From NCBI RefSeq assembly GCF_013870515.1, contig NZ_JACBXA010000005.1, positions 1 through 64,000 of the forward strand: DNA of 64,000 bases. Direction: 5' to 3'. Below are positions 1-9,289 of the stretch, piece by piece. Every line of letters begins with the position of its first letter. Position 1 is the stretch's first letter. Under the pieces are notes generated by a model. The model was not told the origin of the DNA and made no database searches. It worked only from the letters and a program-made list of their open reading frames with translations. The position numbers were made by a program, and so were the translations under genes. The stretch comes from Streptomyces albidus (ex Kaewkla and Franco 2022) (GTDB lineage: Bacteria; Actinomycetota; Actinomycetes; Streptomycetales; Streptomycetaceae).

Positions 1-300
1 GCACAGCATGACGGGGCGGGCGGCTGAGCTGCTGGAACTGCTGGTGCCGCTGGAACCGCTCGTGCCGGAGTTGCTGTCGCCGCTGTTGTCGCGAGGGCTG
101 TCGCGGGAGGCGTTCTCACGGGGGCTGCTCTCCCGGTCCTTCCCGGAGGCGCTGCCCTTACCGGAACCGCCCTTGTTCGCGGCGCCGTCGCGTGAGCCGC
201 CTCGGCCGGTGGAGTCCCGGCGGGGCTTCTTGTTCGCGTCACGGGGGTCGTCGCGGGGGCCGTCGCCGTCCCCCGGCCCCTGTGGCTGGCTGTCGGCCAT
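1..300 (-). CDS. Low-complexity hydrophilic protein, N-terminal part only
   Basis: An ATG at 300 on the minus strand has GGGGAG 6 nt upstream and opens a frame that stays open for 100 codons to the left edge of the window. The visible part begins MADSQPQGPG and is dominated by Gly, Ser, Asp, Arg and Asn, with no hydrophobic stretch, so it looks like a disordered N-terminal extension; the last visible residues (VMLC) may lead into a folded or membrane part outside the window. I do not recognise the protein. It is divergent from the tRNA genes to its right. Confidence 0.6.
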   Translation of the reverse strand, partial: MADSQPQGPGDGDGPRDDPRDANKKPRRDSTGRGGSRDGAANKGGSGKGSASGKDRESSPRENASRDSPRDNSGDSNSGTSGSSGTSSSSSSAARPVMLC

Positions 301-494
301 CGCGCACTCCCCACATCGACGGATGATCATGATCACGCAGCGTGAGTCGAGAGTAGGGCGCCGCGTGTGCACCGGCGAGGAGGAGGCGAATAGTCGTACT
401 GACGTGGTGCGAGGGGACGTTGGGGTTTTCCGGGACGCCCGGTGAGGCCCGTGAGTGAGGCTCAGGAAGGGTGCTGGGCGGGGGCTATACGGAT

Positions 495-523
495 TTCACC
501 TTTGGCTGTCAGGCGTGTAATGT
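495..523 (+). promoter_or_regulatory. Candidate vegetative promoter for the tRNA-Thr/tRNA-Met genes
   Basis: TTCACC at 495-500 and TAATGT at 518-523 are separated by 17 bp, a vegetative sigma-factor spacing, and the -10 ends 11 nt before the tRNA-Thr gene. The -35 box is a weak match, so this is a candidate only. Confidence 0.4.
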
Positions 524-534
524 CTTCATCGCTC

Positions 535-607
535 GCCCCAATAGCTCAGTCGGCAGAGCGTCTCCATGGTAAGGAGAAGGTCAACGGTTCGATTCCGTTT
601 TGGGGCT
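535..607 (+). tRNA. tRNA-Thr (anticodon GGT)
   Basis: A 73-nt cloverleaf. The acceptor stem GCCCCAA pairs with TTGGGGC, followed by discriminator T. The anticodon stem TCTCC/GGAGA encloses the loop ATGGTAA, giving anticodon GGT. The T arm carries GGTTCGATTCC. No CCA is encoded. Confidence 0.96.
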
Positions 608-653
608 CTGATGTGTGAGATCCCCCGTCGGACGATGGGGTTCTGCACATCGT

Positions 654-726
654 GGCGGTGTAGCTCAGTCGGTAGAGCAAGCGGCTCATAATCGCTGTGT
701 CACCGGTTCAAGTCCGGTCACCGCTA
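654..726 (+). tRNA. tRNA-Met (anticodon CAT), elongator type
   Basis: A 73-nt cloverleaf. The acceptor stem GGCGGTG pairs with CACCGCT through a terminal G-T wobble, with discriminator A. The anticodon loop CTCATAA gives CAT. The first base pair is formed, whereas initiator tRNAs have an unpaired first position, so this is the elongator. It lies 46 nt after tRNA-Thr and 90 nt before rpmG, the usual Streptomyces order. Confidence 0.95.
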
Positions 727-816
727 CTTCACCGAATGTAGCCGATTGTGGGTTCGGTCCTTCGATCGGCTACTCTTCCTGCGTTCTAGCCCATCTGTCC
801 GTCAAGGAGCACTCAC

Positions 817-981
817 GTGGCTGCCACAGACGTCCGCCCGAAGATCACGCTGGCCTGCGTGGAGTGCAAGGAGCGGAACTACATCACCAAGAAGAACCGG
901 CGTAACAACCCGGATCGCATGGAGATGAAGAAGCACTGCCCGCGCTGCAAGGCACACACCGCGCACCGCGAGACGCGCTGA
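817..981 (+). CDS. rpmG: 50S ribosomal protein L33 (zinc-binding form)
   Basis: A 54-residue protein of the large ribosomal subunit. It starts at a GTG with AAGGAG 9 nt upstream and reads [20 protein letters not shown]. Two CxxC pairs (CVEC and CPRC) mark the zinc-binding C+ paralogue; Streptomyces often also has a zinc-free copy induced under zinc limitation. Its place between tRNA-Met and the MaoC pair is the conserved one. Confidence 0.95.
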   Translation: MAATDVRPKITLACVECKERNYITKKNRRNNPDRMEMKKHCPRCKAHTAHRETR

Positions 982-1081
982 ACCAGGCCATTCGACGAGG
1001 CCGTCCCCGACCAGGGGGCGGCCTCGTCGCATTCCCGAGTACGGCCACGGCTCACCATCAGCCTCAGGAGGTGCCGCGCCC

Positions 1082-1561
1082 ATGGCGCTCGACCAGTCCT
1101 TCGTCGGGCGGAGCTATCCGCCCACCCGGCCCTACGAGGTCGGCCGCGAGAAGATCCGCGAGTTCGCCGAAGCCGTCGGCGACTCCGCTCCCGCGTACAC
1201 GGACGCCGAGGCCGCCCGGGCGCTGGGCCACCCCGATGTGATCGCCCCGCCCACCTTCGTCTTCGCCATCACCTTCCGTGCCGCCCGACAGGTCACCGAG
1301 GACCCGCAGTTGGGCCTGGACTACGACCGGGTCGTGCACGGCGACCAGAAGTTCGTCTACACCCGGCCGGTACGCGCGGGGGACAGGCTCACGGTCTCCA
1401 CCACCATCGAGGCCATCAAGTCGATGGCGGGCAACGAGATCCTGGACGTGCGAGGCGACGTGCACGACGAGTCCGGCGAGCTCGTCGTGACCGCCTTCAC
1501 CAAGCTCGTGGCCCGGGGGGCCGAGGAGACGTCGTCCACCTCGCAGGCCGGGGGAGAGTGA
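1082..1561 (+). CDS. MaoC-like (R)-hydratase, N-terminal-half type (HadA-like)
   Basis: A 159-residue hot-dog fold protein of the MaoC/UPF0336 group (begins MALDQSFVGRSYPP; contains VIAPPTFVFAI and VVHGDQKF). Members pair as heterodimers, and in mycobacteria the equivalent HadA subunit stabilises substrate binding in 3-hydroxyacyl-ACP dehydration. The stop TGA at 1559-1561 lies 5 nt before the next MaoC start, so the two are co-translated partners. AGGAGG lies 12 nt before the ATG. The substrate in this organism is not shown by the sequence. Confidence 0.85.
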   Translation: MALDQSFVGRSYPPTRPYEVGREKIREFAEAVGDSAPAYTDAEAARALGHPDVIAPPTFVFAITFRAARQVTEDPQLGLDYDRVVHGDQKFVYTRPVRAGDRLTVSTTIEAIKSMAGNEILDVRGDVHDESGELVVTAFTKLVARGAEETSSTSQAGGE

Positions 1562-1566
1562 TCCGG

Positions 1567-2001
1567 ATGTCAGCGAAGATCGCGTACGCCGATGTCGAGT
1601 CCGGCACCGAGCTGCCGCCGTGCACCTTCCCCGTCGACCGTGAGCGTCTCGTGCGCTACGCGGGCGCCTCGGGAGACTTCAACCCCATTCACTGGAACGA
1701 GCGGTTCGCCAAGGAGGTCGGACTGCCGGACGTCATCGCGCACGGCATGTTCACCATGGCCGAGGCGATCCGCGTCGTCACCGACTGGACCGGCGACCCG
1801 GCAGCGGTCGTCGAGTACGGGGTGCGGTTCACCAGGCCCGTCGTCGTGCCCGACGACGACAAGGGCGCCGAGATCGAGGTGACCGGGAAGGTCGCCGCCA
1901 AGCTCGACGACGAGGCGCGCACCGTGCGGGTCGACCTGACGGTGATGAGCTCGGGCCAGAAGGTGCTGGGCATGTCGCGCGCGGTGGTCCGGCTCGCCTG
2001 A
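1567..2001 (+). CDS. MaoC-like (R)-hydratase, catalytic subunit (HadB-like)
   Basis: A 144-residue MaoC-family hydratase. The hydratase-2 type catalytic stretch is visible as SGDFNPIHWNERFAKEVGLP, with the Asp/His dyad, followed by VIAHGMFTMA. It is the probable catalytic partner of the MaoC protein just upstream. I chose the ATG at 1567, preceded by GGGGGAG; a GTG at 1558 overlapping the upstream stop would add three residues. Confidence 0.87.
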   Translation: MSAKIAYADVESGTELPPCTFPVDRERLVRYAGASGDFNPIHWNERFAKEVGLPDVIAHGMFTMAEAIRVVTDWTGDPAAVVEYGVRFTRPVVVPDDDKGAEIEVTGKVAAKLDDEARTVRVDLTVMSSGQKVLGMSRAVVRLA

Positions 2002-2103
2002 CGGTTCGGACCGACCGGGCAGAGAGCACGGGAGCGGGCACGCCGTCCGTCGGGCCGCGACGGGAGTGCGCCGCCCCGGCCCCGCTCTCGTACGCTTGAG
2101 CGC

Positions 2104-3159
2104 GTGCAGGAACTCCATGACGCCCCCCTCGCCCCGCTGACCACCTTCCGCCTGGGCGGGCCCGCCGCCCGCCTCCGTACGGCCACCACCGACGACGAGG
2201 TGATCGCGGCCGTCCGCGAGGCCGACGCCGAGGGCACACCGCTGCTCATCGTCGGAGGCGGCAGCAACCTCGTCATCGCCGACGAGGGCTTCCCGGGCAC
2301 CGCCCTGCGCATCGCTACCACCGGCTTCCAACTCTCGGGCACACGACTCGAACTGGCCGCCGGGGAGAACTGGTCGCACGCGGTCGCCCGTACGGTCGAG
2401 GCGGGCCTGGCGGGCGTCGAGTGCCTCGCGGGCATCCCCGGCTCCGCCGGCGCGACGCCCATCCAGAACGTGGGCGCGTACGGGCAGGAGGTGTCCGCCA
2501 CCATCACCGAGGTCGTGGCCTACGACCGACGCGAGGGCAGGACCGTCACCGTCCCGAACGCCGAGTGCGGCTTCGCCTACCGCCACAGCCGCTTCAAGGC
2601 CGACCCCTCCCGCTTCGTCGTCCTCCGGGTCCGCTTCGAACTGGAGGACGCCGACGGCCTGTCCGCCCCGATCAAGTACGCCGAGACGGCCCGCGTCCTC
2701 GGCGTCGAACCCGGCGACCGCGTCCCCGCCCGGACCGCGCGTGAGACCGTGCTCAAGCTCCGCGCGGGCAAGGGCATGGTGCTCGACCCGGAGGACCACG
2801 ACACATGGTCTGCCGGGTCCTTCTTCACCAACCCGGTGCTCGATGAAGAGGAGTTCAGCGCGTTCGTCACCCGCGTGACCGAACGTCTGGGTGCCGACGT
2901 TGCGGCGCCCGCGTTCCCGGCCGGAGAAGGCCTGACCAAGACCTCGGCGGCCTGGCTGATCGACAGGGCGGGGTTCGAGAAGGGCTACGGGACGGGCCGC
3001 GCCCGCATCTCCACCAAGCACACGCTCGCGCTCACCAACCGCGGCGACGCGTCCACCGAGGACCTGCTGGCGCTCGCCCGTGAGGTACGGGACGGCGTGC
3101 GGGCCGCCTTCGGCGTGACGCTCGTCAACGAGCCGGTGACGGTCGGCTGCGCGCTCTGA
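2104..3159 (+). CDS. murB: UDP-N-acetylenolpyruvoylglucosamine reductase
   Basis: The 351-residue cytosolic FAD enzyme reduces UDP-GlcNAc-enolpyruvate to UDP-MurNAc with NADPH in peptidoglycan precursor synthesis. Visible signatures are TFRLGGPAARL, the FAD-binding GGGSNLVIADEG, GIPGSAGATPIQNVGAYGQE, the YRHSRFK segment and the active-site serine region SAGSFFTNP. Start is GTG at 2104, with the methionyl peptide reading MQELHDAPLAPLTTF. Its position downstream of the MaoC pair matches the usual Streptomyces order. Confidence 0.95.
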   Translation: MQELHDAPLAPLTTFRLGGPAARLRTATTDDEVIAAVREADAEGTPLLIVGGGSNLVIADEGFPGTALRIATTGFQLSGTRLELAAGENWSHAVARTVEAGLAGVECLAGIPGSAGATPIQNVGAYGQEVSATITEVVAYDRREGRTVTVPNAECGFAYRHSRFKADPSRFVVLRVRFELEDADGLSAPIKYAETARVLGVEPGDRVPARTARETVLKLRAGKGMVLDPEDHDTWSAGSFFTNPVLDEEEFSAFVTRVTERLGADVAAPAFPAGEGLTKTSAAWLIDRAGFEKGYGTGRARISTKHTLALTNRGDASTEDLLALAREVRDGVRAAFGVTLVNEPVTVGCAL

Positions 3160-3211
3160 CGCCCACCCGTCAGGGGACGTCTCCGCTCCGGAGCCGTCCG
3201 CAGCTCCGGTC

Positions 3212-4471
3212 TCAGACGCGGTCGACGGCTTCTCGGGCTCCGGCACCCGTGGTCGCGTCAGGGGGCGCGTTCTCGCGACGGGGGAGCAGCAGCGGAGTGG
3301 CCAGGAGGAGGACCCCGGCGACAGCGATCGCGGTGCGAGGGCCGGTGAGGGCGGCGAGCAGGCCCCACGCTGCGGTCAGTGCGGCGATGGCGGCGCTGCT
3401 GCTGACCGACCACGCCGTCATGGTGCGGGCGACCAGGCCGGGGACGAGGTGCTCGAGCCGGTGGGTGGCCAGCACCGGGTTGAAGACGCTGCAGCAGGTC
3501 ACCAGGCCGAGTTGGACGGCGATGACGAGCACCATTCCGGAGACCCCCGGCTGAACGAACGCCAGACCGACGGGCCAGATCGCACGCAGCACCCCTGCGC
3601 TGAGCATCACCTTGTGCTGCCCGAACCGCGTCACGAGCCGCCGCGCGAGGCGTGAGCCGACGAGGCCACCGACGCACGGGGCCGCGAACACGAGCCCGTA
3701 CTGCCAGGGTGTGAACCCGAGTCGGCCCAGCATCAGCACGGCGAGCAGAGGCTCCGAGGCCATGATCAGGCCGTTGACGACGATCGAGTTGAAGAACAGC
3801 GGGCGCAGCGCGGGCCGGGCGAGGATCTGGCGCCATCCTTCGAGCAGATCACCTGCTCGGAGCCGCGAAACCCCGGTCCGCGCGGGGCGCGGCTCACTCC
3901 CGCCGATGGCGCGGATGCCCAGGGCTGAGAGCAGGTAGCTGAACCCGTCGGCCATCACGGTCGCCACCGGGCCGAACACCCCGATCGCGGCTCCCCCGAG
4001 CGGTGGCCCCACCATCGTCGCGCTCCACGTCGTGGACTCGAATCTGCCGTTCGCGATGAGCAGGTCCTGCGGCGCCACGAGTGCCTTCAGATACGCACCG
4101 CCGGCCGCGTTGAAAGCGATGTTGGACCCGGCGACCACGACGGAGACGAGGAGCAGTTGGGCGAAGCTGAGCCAGCCGAGCGCGAACGCGGCGGGGATGC
4201 TCATCAAGGCCGTGAACCGGATCAGGTCCATGGCCACCATGACCGGCCTCTTGCGGCGGAACTCCACCCACGGACCGAGCGGCACCGCCACCACGGCTCC
4301 CACTGCGCGCCCCGTGGCGGCCAGCGCCGCCACCTGCGCCGGCCCGGAGTTCAGCACGAGGATCGCGATCATGGGGAAGGCGCCGAACCCGAGCGATGTG
4401 CCGTACGAGCTGACGGCGAACGACGCCCACAACCACCTGAACCGTCTGCCCAGCGCCCGTCTGCCTGCCAT
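3212..4471 (-). CDS. MFS transporter, multidrug-efflux-like
   Basis: A 419-residue integral membrane protein with about 12 hydrophobic segments. It starts RRFRWLWASFAVSSYGTSLGFGAFP, the N-terminus common in DHA3/enterobactin-exporter-like MFS proteins, and carries the loop motif GPWVEFRRKRPVM between segments 2 and 3. The substrate is unknown. The gene converges on murB and sits within the conserved core region, so it is probably not part of the cluster after rpoC. Confidence 0.82.
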   Translation of the reverse strand: MAGRRALGRRFRWLWASFAVSSYGTSLGFGAFPMIAILVLNSGPAQVAALAATGRAVGAVVAVPLGPWVEFRRKRPVMVAMDLIRFTALMSIPAAFALGWLSFAQLLLVSVVVAGSNIAFNAAGGAYLKALVAPQDLLIANGRFESTTWSATMVGPPLGGAAIGVFGPVATVMADGFSYLLSALGIRAIGGSEPRPARTGVSRLRAGDLLEGWRQILARPALRPLFFNSIVVNGLIMASEPLLAVLMLGRLGFTPWQYGLVFAAPCVGGLVGSRLARRLVTRFGQHKVMLSAGVLRAIWPVGLAFVQPGVSGMVLVIAVQLGLVTCCSVFNPVLATHRLEHLVPGLVARTMTAWSVSSSAAIAALTAAWGLLAALTGPRTAIAVAGVLLLATPLLLPRRENAPPDATTGAGAREAVDRV

Positions 4472-4618
4472 AACTGAATGCGTTCTCTCGCCGGCTTGAA
4501 CAACCCATGTTGTCGGTGGTCACACGTGTTGGCGGCGCATCGGAGCCCCCTCGCGCCCGCGCGTGCTTCCGTGCAGCGCGAGCCCCTGGGCTCCACGGCC
4601 GAGCGGGCCCCGGGGCCC

Positions 4619-5638
4619 CTATGCCTCGCCCAGCCAGCTGTCGATGTCCGCGAGCACCTTCTCCCGTACCTCCACCGGCATCGCGGCCGCATGCACCGAC
4701 TGCCGTGCGAGCTCGGCCAGTTCGGGATCCGTGAAGCCGTGCGCCTCCCGCGCGATGGCGTACTGGGCGGCCAGCCGCGAGCCGAACAGCAGCGGATCGT
4801 CGGCGCCCAGCGCCATCGGAACCCCGGCGTCCCACAGCGTGCGCAGCGGTACGTCCTCGGGCTTGTCGTAGACGCCCAGGGCGACGTTCGAGGCCGGGCA
4901 GACCTCGCAGGTGACCTTCTTCGCCGCCAGCCGCGCCAGCAGCTTCGGGTCCTCCGCGGCCCGTACGCCGTGCCCGAGACGGGACGCGTGCAGGTCGTCC
5001 AGGCAGTCGCGCACGCTGCCGGGCCCCGTCAGCTCGCCCCCGTGCGGGGCCGCGAGCAGCCCGCCCTGCCGCGCGATGGCGAAAGCACGGTCGAAGTCAC
5101 GTGCGAAACCCCGGCGTTCGTCGTTGGAGAGCCCGAATCCGACGATGCCGCGGTCCCGGAAGCGGACGGCGAGCCGGGCGAGCGTACGGGCGTCGAGCGG
5201 GTGCTTCATCCGGTTCGCGGCGACCACCAGGCGCATGTCGAGACCGGTCGTGCGGACGGCGTCCTCCATCGCGTCCAGGATGATCTCCATGGCCGGGATC
5301 AGGCCGCCCAGCCGGGGCGCGTACGAGGTGGGGTCCACCTGGATCTCCAGCCAGCGCGAGCCGTCCCGCACGTCCTCCTCGGCGGCCTCGCGCACCAGCC
5401 GCCGGATGTCCTCCGGCGAGCGCAGGCAGGACCGCGCGATGTCGTAGAGCCGCTGGAAGCGGAACCAGCCGCGCTCGTCCGTGGCCCGCAGTTTCGGGGG
5501 CTCGCCGCCGCTCAGGGCCGCCGGCAGATGTACGCCGTACTTGTCGGCGAGTTCCATCAGGGTGCTGGGTCGCATCGAACCGGTGAAGTGCAGGTGCAGG
5601 TGCGCCTTGGGCAGGGCACGCAGATCTCGGACAGCCAT
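4619..5638 (-). CDS. add: Adenosine deaminase
   Basis: The 339-residue zinc hydrolase converts adenosine to inosine. Metal and catalytic motifs are present: HLHLHFTGSM (HxH), APHGGE (His and catalytic Glu), LGHGVR, and LGADDPLLF in the position of the usual DDP motif. I chose the ATG at 5638, with AGGA about 10 nt upstream, because the protein then begins at MAVRDLRALPKAHLHLH; an upstream start would add 14 residues unlike the family. Confidence 0.92.
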   Translation of the reverse strand: MAVRDLRALPKAHLHLHFTGSMRPSTLMELADKYGVHLPAALSGGEPPKLRATDERGWFRFQRLYDIARSCLRSPEDIRRLVREAAEEDVRDGSRWLEIQVDPTSYAPRLGGLIPAMEIILDAMEDAVRTTGLDMRLVVAANRMKHPLDARTLARLAVRFRDRGIVGFGLSNDERRGFARDFDRAFAIARQGGLLAAPHGGELTGPGSVRDCLDDLHASRLGHGVRAAEDPKLLARLAAKKVTCEVCPASNVALGVYDKPEDVPLRTLWDAGVPMALGADDPLLFGSRLAAQYAIAREAHGFTDPELAELARQSVHAAAMPVEVREKVLADIDSWLGEA

Positions 5639-5705
5639 CCACAGATCCTGCCGTACGCGCTCGCGTGCTGGTAGTCGCACTTCCCTGAACGAGGGCTTGC
5701 CCGAA

Positions 5706-5749
5706 CACGAAAACGGTCCCCCGGCAGGTGCCGGAGGACCGTTTTCGTG
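5706..5749 (-). terminator. Strong hairpin terminator downstream of the aminotransferase gene
   Basis: A perfect 14-bp inverted repeat, CACGAAAACGGTCC and its complement, lies directly after the aspartate aminotransferase stop codon and before ada. Both genes are on the minus strand. It likely ends the aminotransferase transcript. Confidence 0.85.
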
Positions 5750-5760
5750 GTGTCGGGCGG

Positions 5761-6999
5761 TCAGTCGCGCGCCTCACCCAGCAGCTTCTGCATGCGGGAG
5801 ACGCCCTCGGCCAGGTCCTCGTCGCCCAGCGCGTAGGAGAGCCGCAGGTAGCCCGGGGTGCCGAAGGCCTCGCCCGGTACGACCGCGACCTCCGCCTCCT
5901 CCAGGATCACCTCGGCCAGCTCGACGCTCGTGGTGGGACGCTTGCCGCGGAGCTCCTTGCCCAACAGGCCCTTGACGGACGGGTACACGTAGAACGCGCC
6001 CTGGGGCTCTGGGCAGACCACGCCGTCGATCTCGTTGAGCATCCGCACGATGGTGCGGCGGCGGCGGTCGAAGGCGGTGCGCATCTTCGCGACGGCGTCG
6101 AGGTCCCCGGAGACGGCGGCCATGGCGGCGACCTGTGCCACGTTGCTGACGTTGGAGGTCGCGTGCGACTGCAGGTTCGTCGCGGCCTTGATGACGTCCT
6201 TGGGGCCGATGACCCACCCCACGCGCCAGCCCGTCATCGCGTACGTCTTGGCCACGCCGTTGACGACCACGCACTTGTCGCGCAGCGCGGGAACGGCGGC
6301 CGGCAGCGAGGTGAACTCGGCGTCGCCGTACACGAGATGCTCGTAGATCTCGTCCGTCATCACCCAGAGCCCGTGCTCGACGGCCCACCGGCCGATGGCC
6401 TCGACCTGCTCGCGCGGGTAGACGGCACCCGTCGGGTTGGAGGGCGAGACGAAGAGCACCATCTTCGTACGCTCGGTGCGTGCGGCCTCCAACTGCTCGA
6501 CGGAGACCTGGTAGTTGGTCGTCTCGTCGGCGACCACGGGGACGGGCACGCCTCCCGCGAGCCGGATGGACTCGGGGTAGGTCGTCCAGTACGGCGCCGG
6601 GACGACGACCTCGTCACCCGGGTCGAGGATCGCGGCGAAGGACTCGTAGATGGCCTGCTTGCCACCGTTGGTGACCAGCACCTGGGCCGGTTCGATCTCG
6701 TAGCCGGAGTCGCGCAGCGTCTTCGCGGCGAGCGCGGTCTTCAGCTCGGGGAGGCCGCCGGCGGGCGTGTAGCGGTGGTTGCGTGTGTCGCGGCAGGCTT
6801 CGGCCGCCGCGTCCACGATGTACTCGGGCGTCGGGAAGTCCGGTTCGCCCGCGCCGAAGCCGATCACCGGACGCCCGGCGGCCTTGAGGGCCTTCGCCTT
6901 CGCGTCGACGGCGAGCGTCGCGGACTCGGAGATCGACCCGATGCGGGCCGAAACGCGTCGTTCGGTCGGGGACTGTGCAGGTGGCGTTGCAGCGCTCAT
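5761..6999 (-). CDS. aspC: Pyridoxal-phosphate aspartate aminotransferase (class I)
   Basis: A 412-residue fold-type I aminotransferase that interconverts aspartate/2-oxoglutarate and oxaloacetate/glutamate, by family. Visible are the substrate-site [25 protein letters not shown], the PLP ring contact [17 protein letters not shown], and the Schiff-base lysine in [17 protein letters not shown] chose the ATG at 6999 ([11 protein letters not shown]); a longer frame to 7035 adds 12 residues without a clear ribosome site. Confidence 0.9.
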   Translation of the reverse strand: MSAATPPAQSPTERRVSARIGSISESATLAVDAKAKALKAAGRPVIGFGAGEPDFPTPEYIVDAAAEACRDTRNHRYTPAGGLPELKTALAAKTLRDSGYEIEPAQVLVTNGGKQAIYESFAAILDPGDEVVVPAPYWTTYPESIRLAGGVPVPVVADETTNYQVSVEQLEAARTERTKMVLFVSPSNPTGAVYPREQVEAIGRWAVEHGLWVMTDEIYEHLVYGDAEFTSLPAAVPALRDKCVVVNGVAKTYAMTGWRVGWVIGPKDVIKAATNLQSHATSNVSNVAQVAAMAAVSGDLDAVAKMRTAFDRRRRTIVRMLNEIDGVVCPEPQGAFYVYPSVKGLLGKELRGKRPTTSVELAEVILEEAEVAVVPGEAFGTPGYLRLSYALGDEDLAEGVSRMQKLLGEARD

Positions 7000-7177
7000 A
7001 GGGGCATGTTCCCAGACGGCCCGGACGCGCGGCACCGGGGATGCCGCGCTGCGGGCGTTCCTACGTGTTCGACGCCCAGCCGTGGAACACGTACACTCCT
7101 ACGTCGTCGGTCCCCGACCTCACCGTCTTCACGAAGACCGAGCACTCGTTCCGATGCGGTAAGTTGGGGAATTACAA

Positions 7178-7250
7178 AGGGTCGTAGCTCAATTGGAAGA
7201 GCACTGGTCTCCAAAACCAGCGGTTGTGGGTTCGAGTCCCTCCGGCCCTG
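7178..7250 (+). tRNA. tRNA-Trp (anticodon CCA)
   Basis: A 73-nt cloverleaf. The acceptor stem AGGGTCG pairs with CGGCCCT, followed by discriminator G. The anticodon stem CTGGT/ACCAG holds the loop CTCCAAA, anticodon CCA. It precedes secE by 110 nt, as in other Streptomyces. Confidence 0.97.
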
Positions 7251-7360
7251 CTCCACACAGCGTCACGACGGCGCGTGTGTGTTTGCGTACGTACTGAATT
7301 GCAGCGCCGTGCGGTCGGGCCGGACGCCGCACGGCAACGACCCGGATCAGGTGAGGACGA

Positions 7361-7639
7361 GTGACTGAGATCACGGACACCACCGAGGTCCCTGAGCCCG
7401 GAGGGTCGTCGGAAGGCAGGCCCCGACGCGGGGGCAAGCGGGGAAAGAAAGGCCCACTGGGCCGGCTCGCGCTCTTCTACCGGCAGATCGTCGCGGAACT
7501 TCGCAAGGTCGTCTGGCCGACCCGGCACCAGCTGTCGACGTACACCTCAGTGGTGATCGTCTTCGTCGTCATCATCATCGGTCTGGTGACCGTGATTGAC
7601 TACGGGTTCACCGAGGCCATCAAGTACGTTTTCGGCTGA
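7361..7639 (+). CDS. secE: Preprotein translocase subunit SecE
   Basis: A 92-residue SecE of the short actinobacterial form: a basic, hydrophilic N-terminus, the amphipathic segment FYRQIVAELRKVVWPTR, and one C-terminal membrane helix (VVIVFVVIIIGLVTVI). It stabilises SecY in the membrane channel. It starts at GTG with GAGGACGA immediately upstream and is followed 70 nt later by nusG. Confidence 0.95.
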   Translation: MTEITDTTEVPEPGGSSEGRPRRGGKRGKKGPLGRLALFYRQIVAELRKVVWPTRHQLSTYTSVVIVFVVIIIGLVTVIDYGFTEAIKYVFG

Positions 7640-7709
7640 GTCCGCGAAAGCCCGCCGAGCGGCGCCTCTCGTACGTTCGAGCCCATGAAGTCAGGAAGAA
7701 GCATCCACC

Positions 7710-8579
7710 GTGTCTGATCCGAACCTGAACGATGCCGTCGACCCCTCCGAGGGCGACGACACCGCGCGCGACATCGTCGAGGCGGCGGACGACAGCGCGG
7801 ACCAGGCGGATGCAGCCGAGGCCGCGGCCGGCGAGCCGGCCGAGGAAGCCGCCCTCCACGTCGAGACGGACCAGATCGCGGAGACCGCCGAGGACGCCCT
7901 CGCTCAGGGCGAGGACGCCGAGTCCGACGTGGACGTCGAGGAGCCGGAGCCGGTCGACCCGGTCGCAGAGCTCCGCGACGAGCTGCGCCTCCTGCCCGGC
8001 GAGTGGTATGTGATCCACACCTACGCGGGCTACGAGAACCGCGTGAAGACCAACCTCGAGCAGCGCGCCGTCTCGCTCAACGTCGAGGACTTCATCTTCC
8101 AGGCCGAGGTGCCGCAGGAAGAGGTCGTCCAGATCAAGAACGGCGACCGCCGCACCGTCCGGCAGAACAAGCTGCCGGGTTACGTCCTGGTGCGGATGGA
8201 CCTGACGAACGAGTCCTGGGGCGTCGTCCGCAACACCCCGGGTGTCACCGGCTTCGTGGGCAACGCCTACGACCCGTACCCGCTGACGCTCGACGAGATC
8301 GTCAAGATGCTCGCCCCCGAAGCCGAGGAGAAGGCCGCGAAGGCCGCCGCGGCCGACGAGGAGGGCAAGCCCTCCGGCGGTCCCGGGCGCAAGGTCGAGG
8401 TGCAGGTGCTCGACTTCGAGGTCGGCGACTCGGTCACCGTCACCGACGGCCCGTTCGCGACGCTCCAGGCCACGATCAACGAGATCAACGCCGACTCGAA
8501 GAAGGTCAAGGGCCTCGTCGAGATCTTCGGCCGTGAGACGCCTGTCGAGCTCAGCTTCGACCAGATCCAGAAGAACTGA
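7710..8579 (+). CDS. nusG: Transcription termination/antitermination factor NusG
   Basis: A 289-residue protein that binds RNA polymerase and couples elongation with Rho or ribosomes. The first 90 or so residues are a strongly acidic Asp/Glu/Ala-rich extension typical of Streptomyces NusG. The NGN domain follows ([29 protein letters not shown]) and then a C-terminal KOW domain ([15 protein letters not shown]). A roughly 30-residue Ala/Glu/Lys linker separates NGN and KOW. Start is GTG at 7710. Confidence 0.96.
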   Translation: MSDPNLNDAVDPSEGDDTARDIVEAADDSADQADAAEAAAGEPAEEAALHVETDQIAETAEDALAQGEDAESDVDVEEPEPVDPVAELRDELRLLPGEWYVIHTYAGYENRVKTNLEQRAVSLNVEDFIFQAEVPQEEVVQIKNGDRRTVRQNKLPGYVLVRMDLTNESWGVVRNTPGVTGFVGNAYDPYPLTLDEIVKMLAPEAEEKAAKAAAADEEGKPSGGPGRKVEVQVLDFEVGDSVTVTDGPFATLQATINEINADSKKVKGLVEIFGRETPVELSFDQIQKN

Positions 8580-8600
8580 ACTCGCTCAACTGCTTTCCGT

Positions 8601-8639
8601 AGCTCAGACAGGACCGCATCGCGCGGGCCTGTCTGAGCT
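8601..8639 (+). terminator. Hairpin between nusG and rplK
   Basis: AGCTCAGACAGG and CCTGTCTGAGCT form a perfect 12-bp stem around a 15-nt loop, 22 nt after the nusG stop. There is no T-tract, as is usual in Streptomyces. It probably separates secE-nusG from rplK-rplA transcription. Confidence 0.75.
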
Positions 8640-8744
8640 GCCGGTTTCAGAGCTCACCACGGTACGGGCTATCGTGGTGCGGTATGCCTCCATCCGTATG
8701 ACGGGTGGAGGACGAATCACCTCTCACAAGGACCCGGAGAGAGC

Positions 8745-9182
8745 ATGCCTCCCAAGAAGAAGAAGAAGGTCGCGGGGCTGATCAAGCTCCAGATCCAGGC
8801 CGGCGCAGCCAACCCGGCCCCGCCGGTGGGCCCTGCGCTGGGTCAGCACGGCGTCAACATCATGGAGTTCTGCAAGGCCTACAACGCGGCGACCGAGTCG
8901 CAGCGCGGCTGGGTCATCCCCGTGGAGATCACGGTCTACGAGGACCGCTCCTTCACCTTCATCACCAAGACGCCGCCGGCGTCGAAGATGATCCTGAAGG
9001 CCGCGGGTGTGGACAAGGGCTCCGGCGAACCGCACGTCAACAAGGTCGCGAAGATCACCCGCGACCAGGTGCGTGAGATCGCCACGACGAAGATGCCCGA
9101 CCTGAACGCCAACGACCTGGACCAGGCCGCGAAGATCATCGCCGGTACCGCCCGCTCCATGGGCATCACCGTCGAAGGCTGA
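8745..9182 (+). CDS. rplK: 50S ribosomal protein L11
   Basis: The 145-residue protein binds 23S rRNA at the GTPase centre and is needed for stringent RelA activation and thiopeptide sensitivity. Signatures are the lysine-rich start [20 protein letters not shown], the proline-rich [18 protein letters not shown], and the rRNA-binding C-terminal domain. GGAGAG lies 4-9 nt before the ATG. Confidence 0.97.
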
Positions 9183-9289
9183 CCAGCGAGCAGCACGAAC
9201 ATCCCGTGGAAGGGCCACGCGCCGGCCCGCACCACTACTCCATAACCGTCATCCGGCGAAGCCGTGTGACGTCACTGTCAGGAGCAGAA

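Noticed and set aside
324-335. TGATCATGATCA palindrome upstream of the first minus-strand gene
   Set aside because: A short isolated palindrome with no second copy or promoter context to support a function.
8-445. Plus-strand open frame of 145 codons
   Set aside because: It lies opposite the better-supported minus-strand gene at 1-300, has no ribosome site, and its Leu/Pro/Arg-rich sequence is a typical GC-rich shadow.
1570-3246. Minus-strand frame of 558 codons opposite the MaoC and murB genes
   Set aside because: Both covered genes are recognisable on the plus strand; the antisense product is a low-complexity Gly/Asp/Arg/Val mixture.
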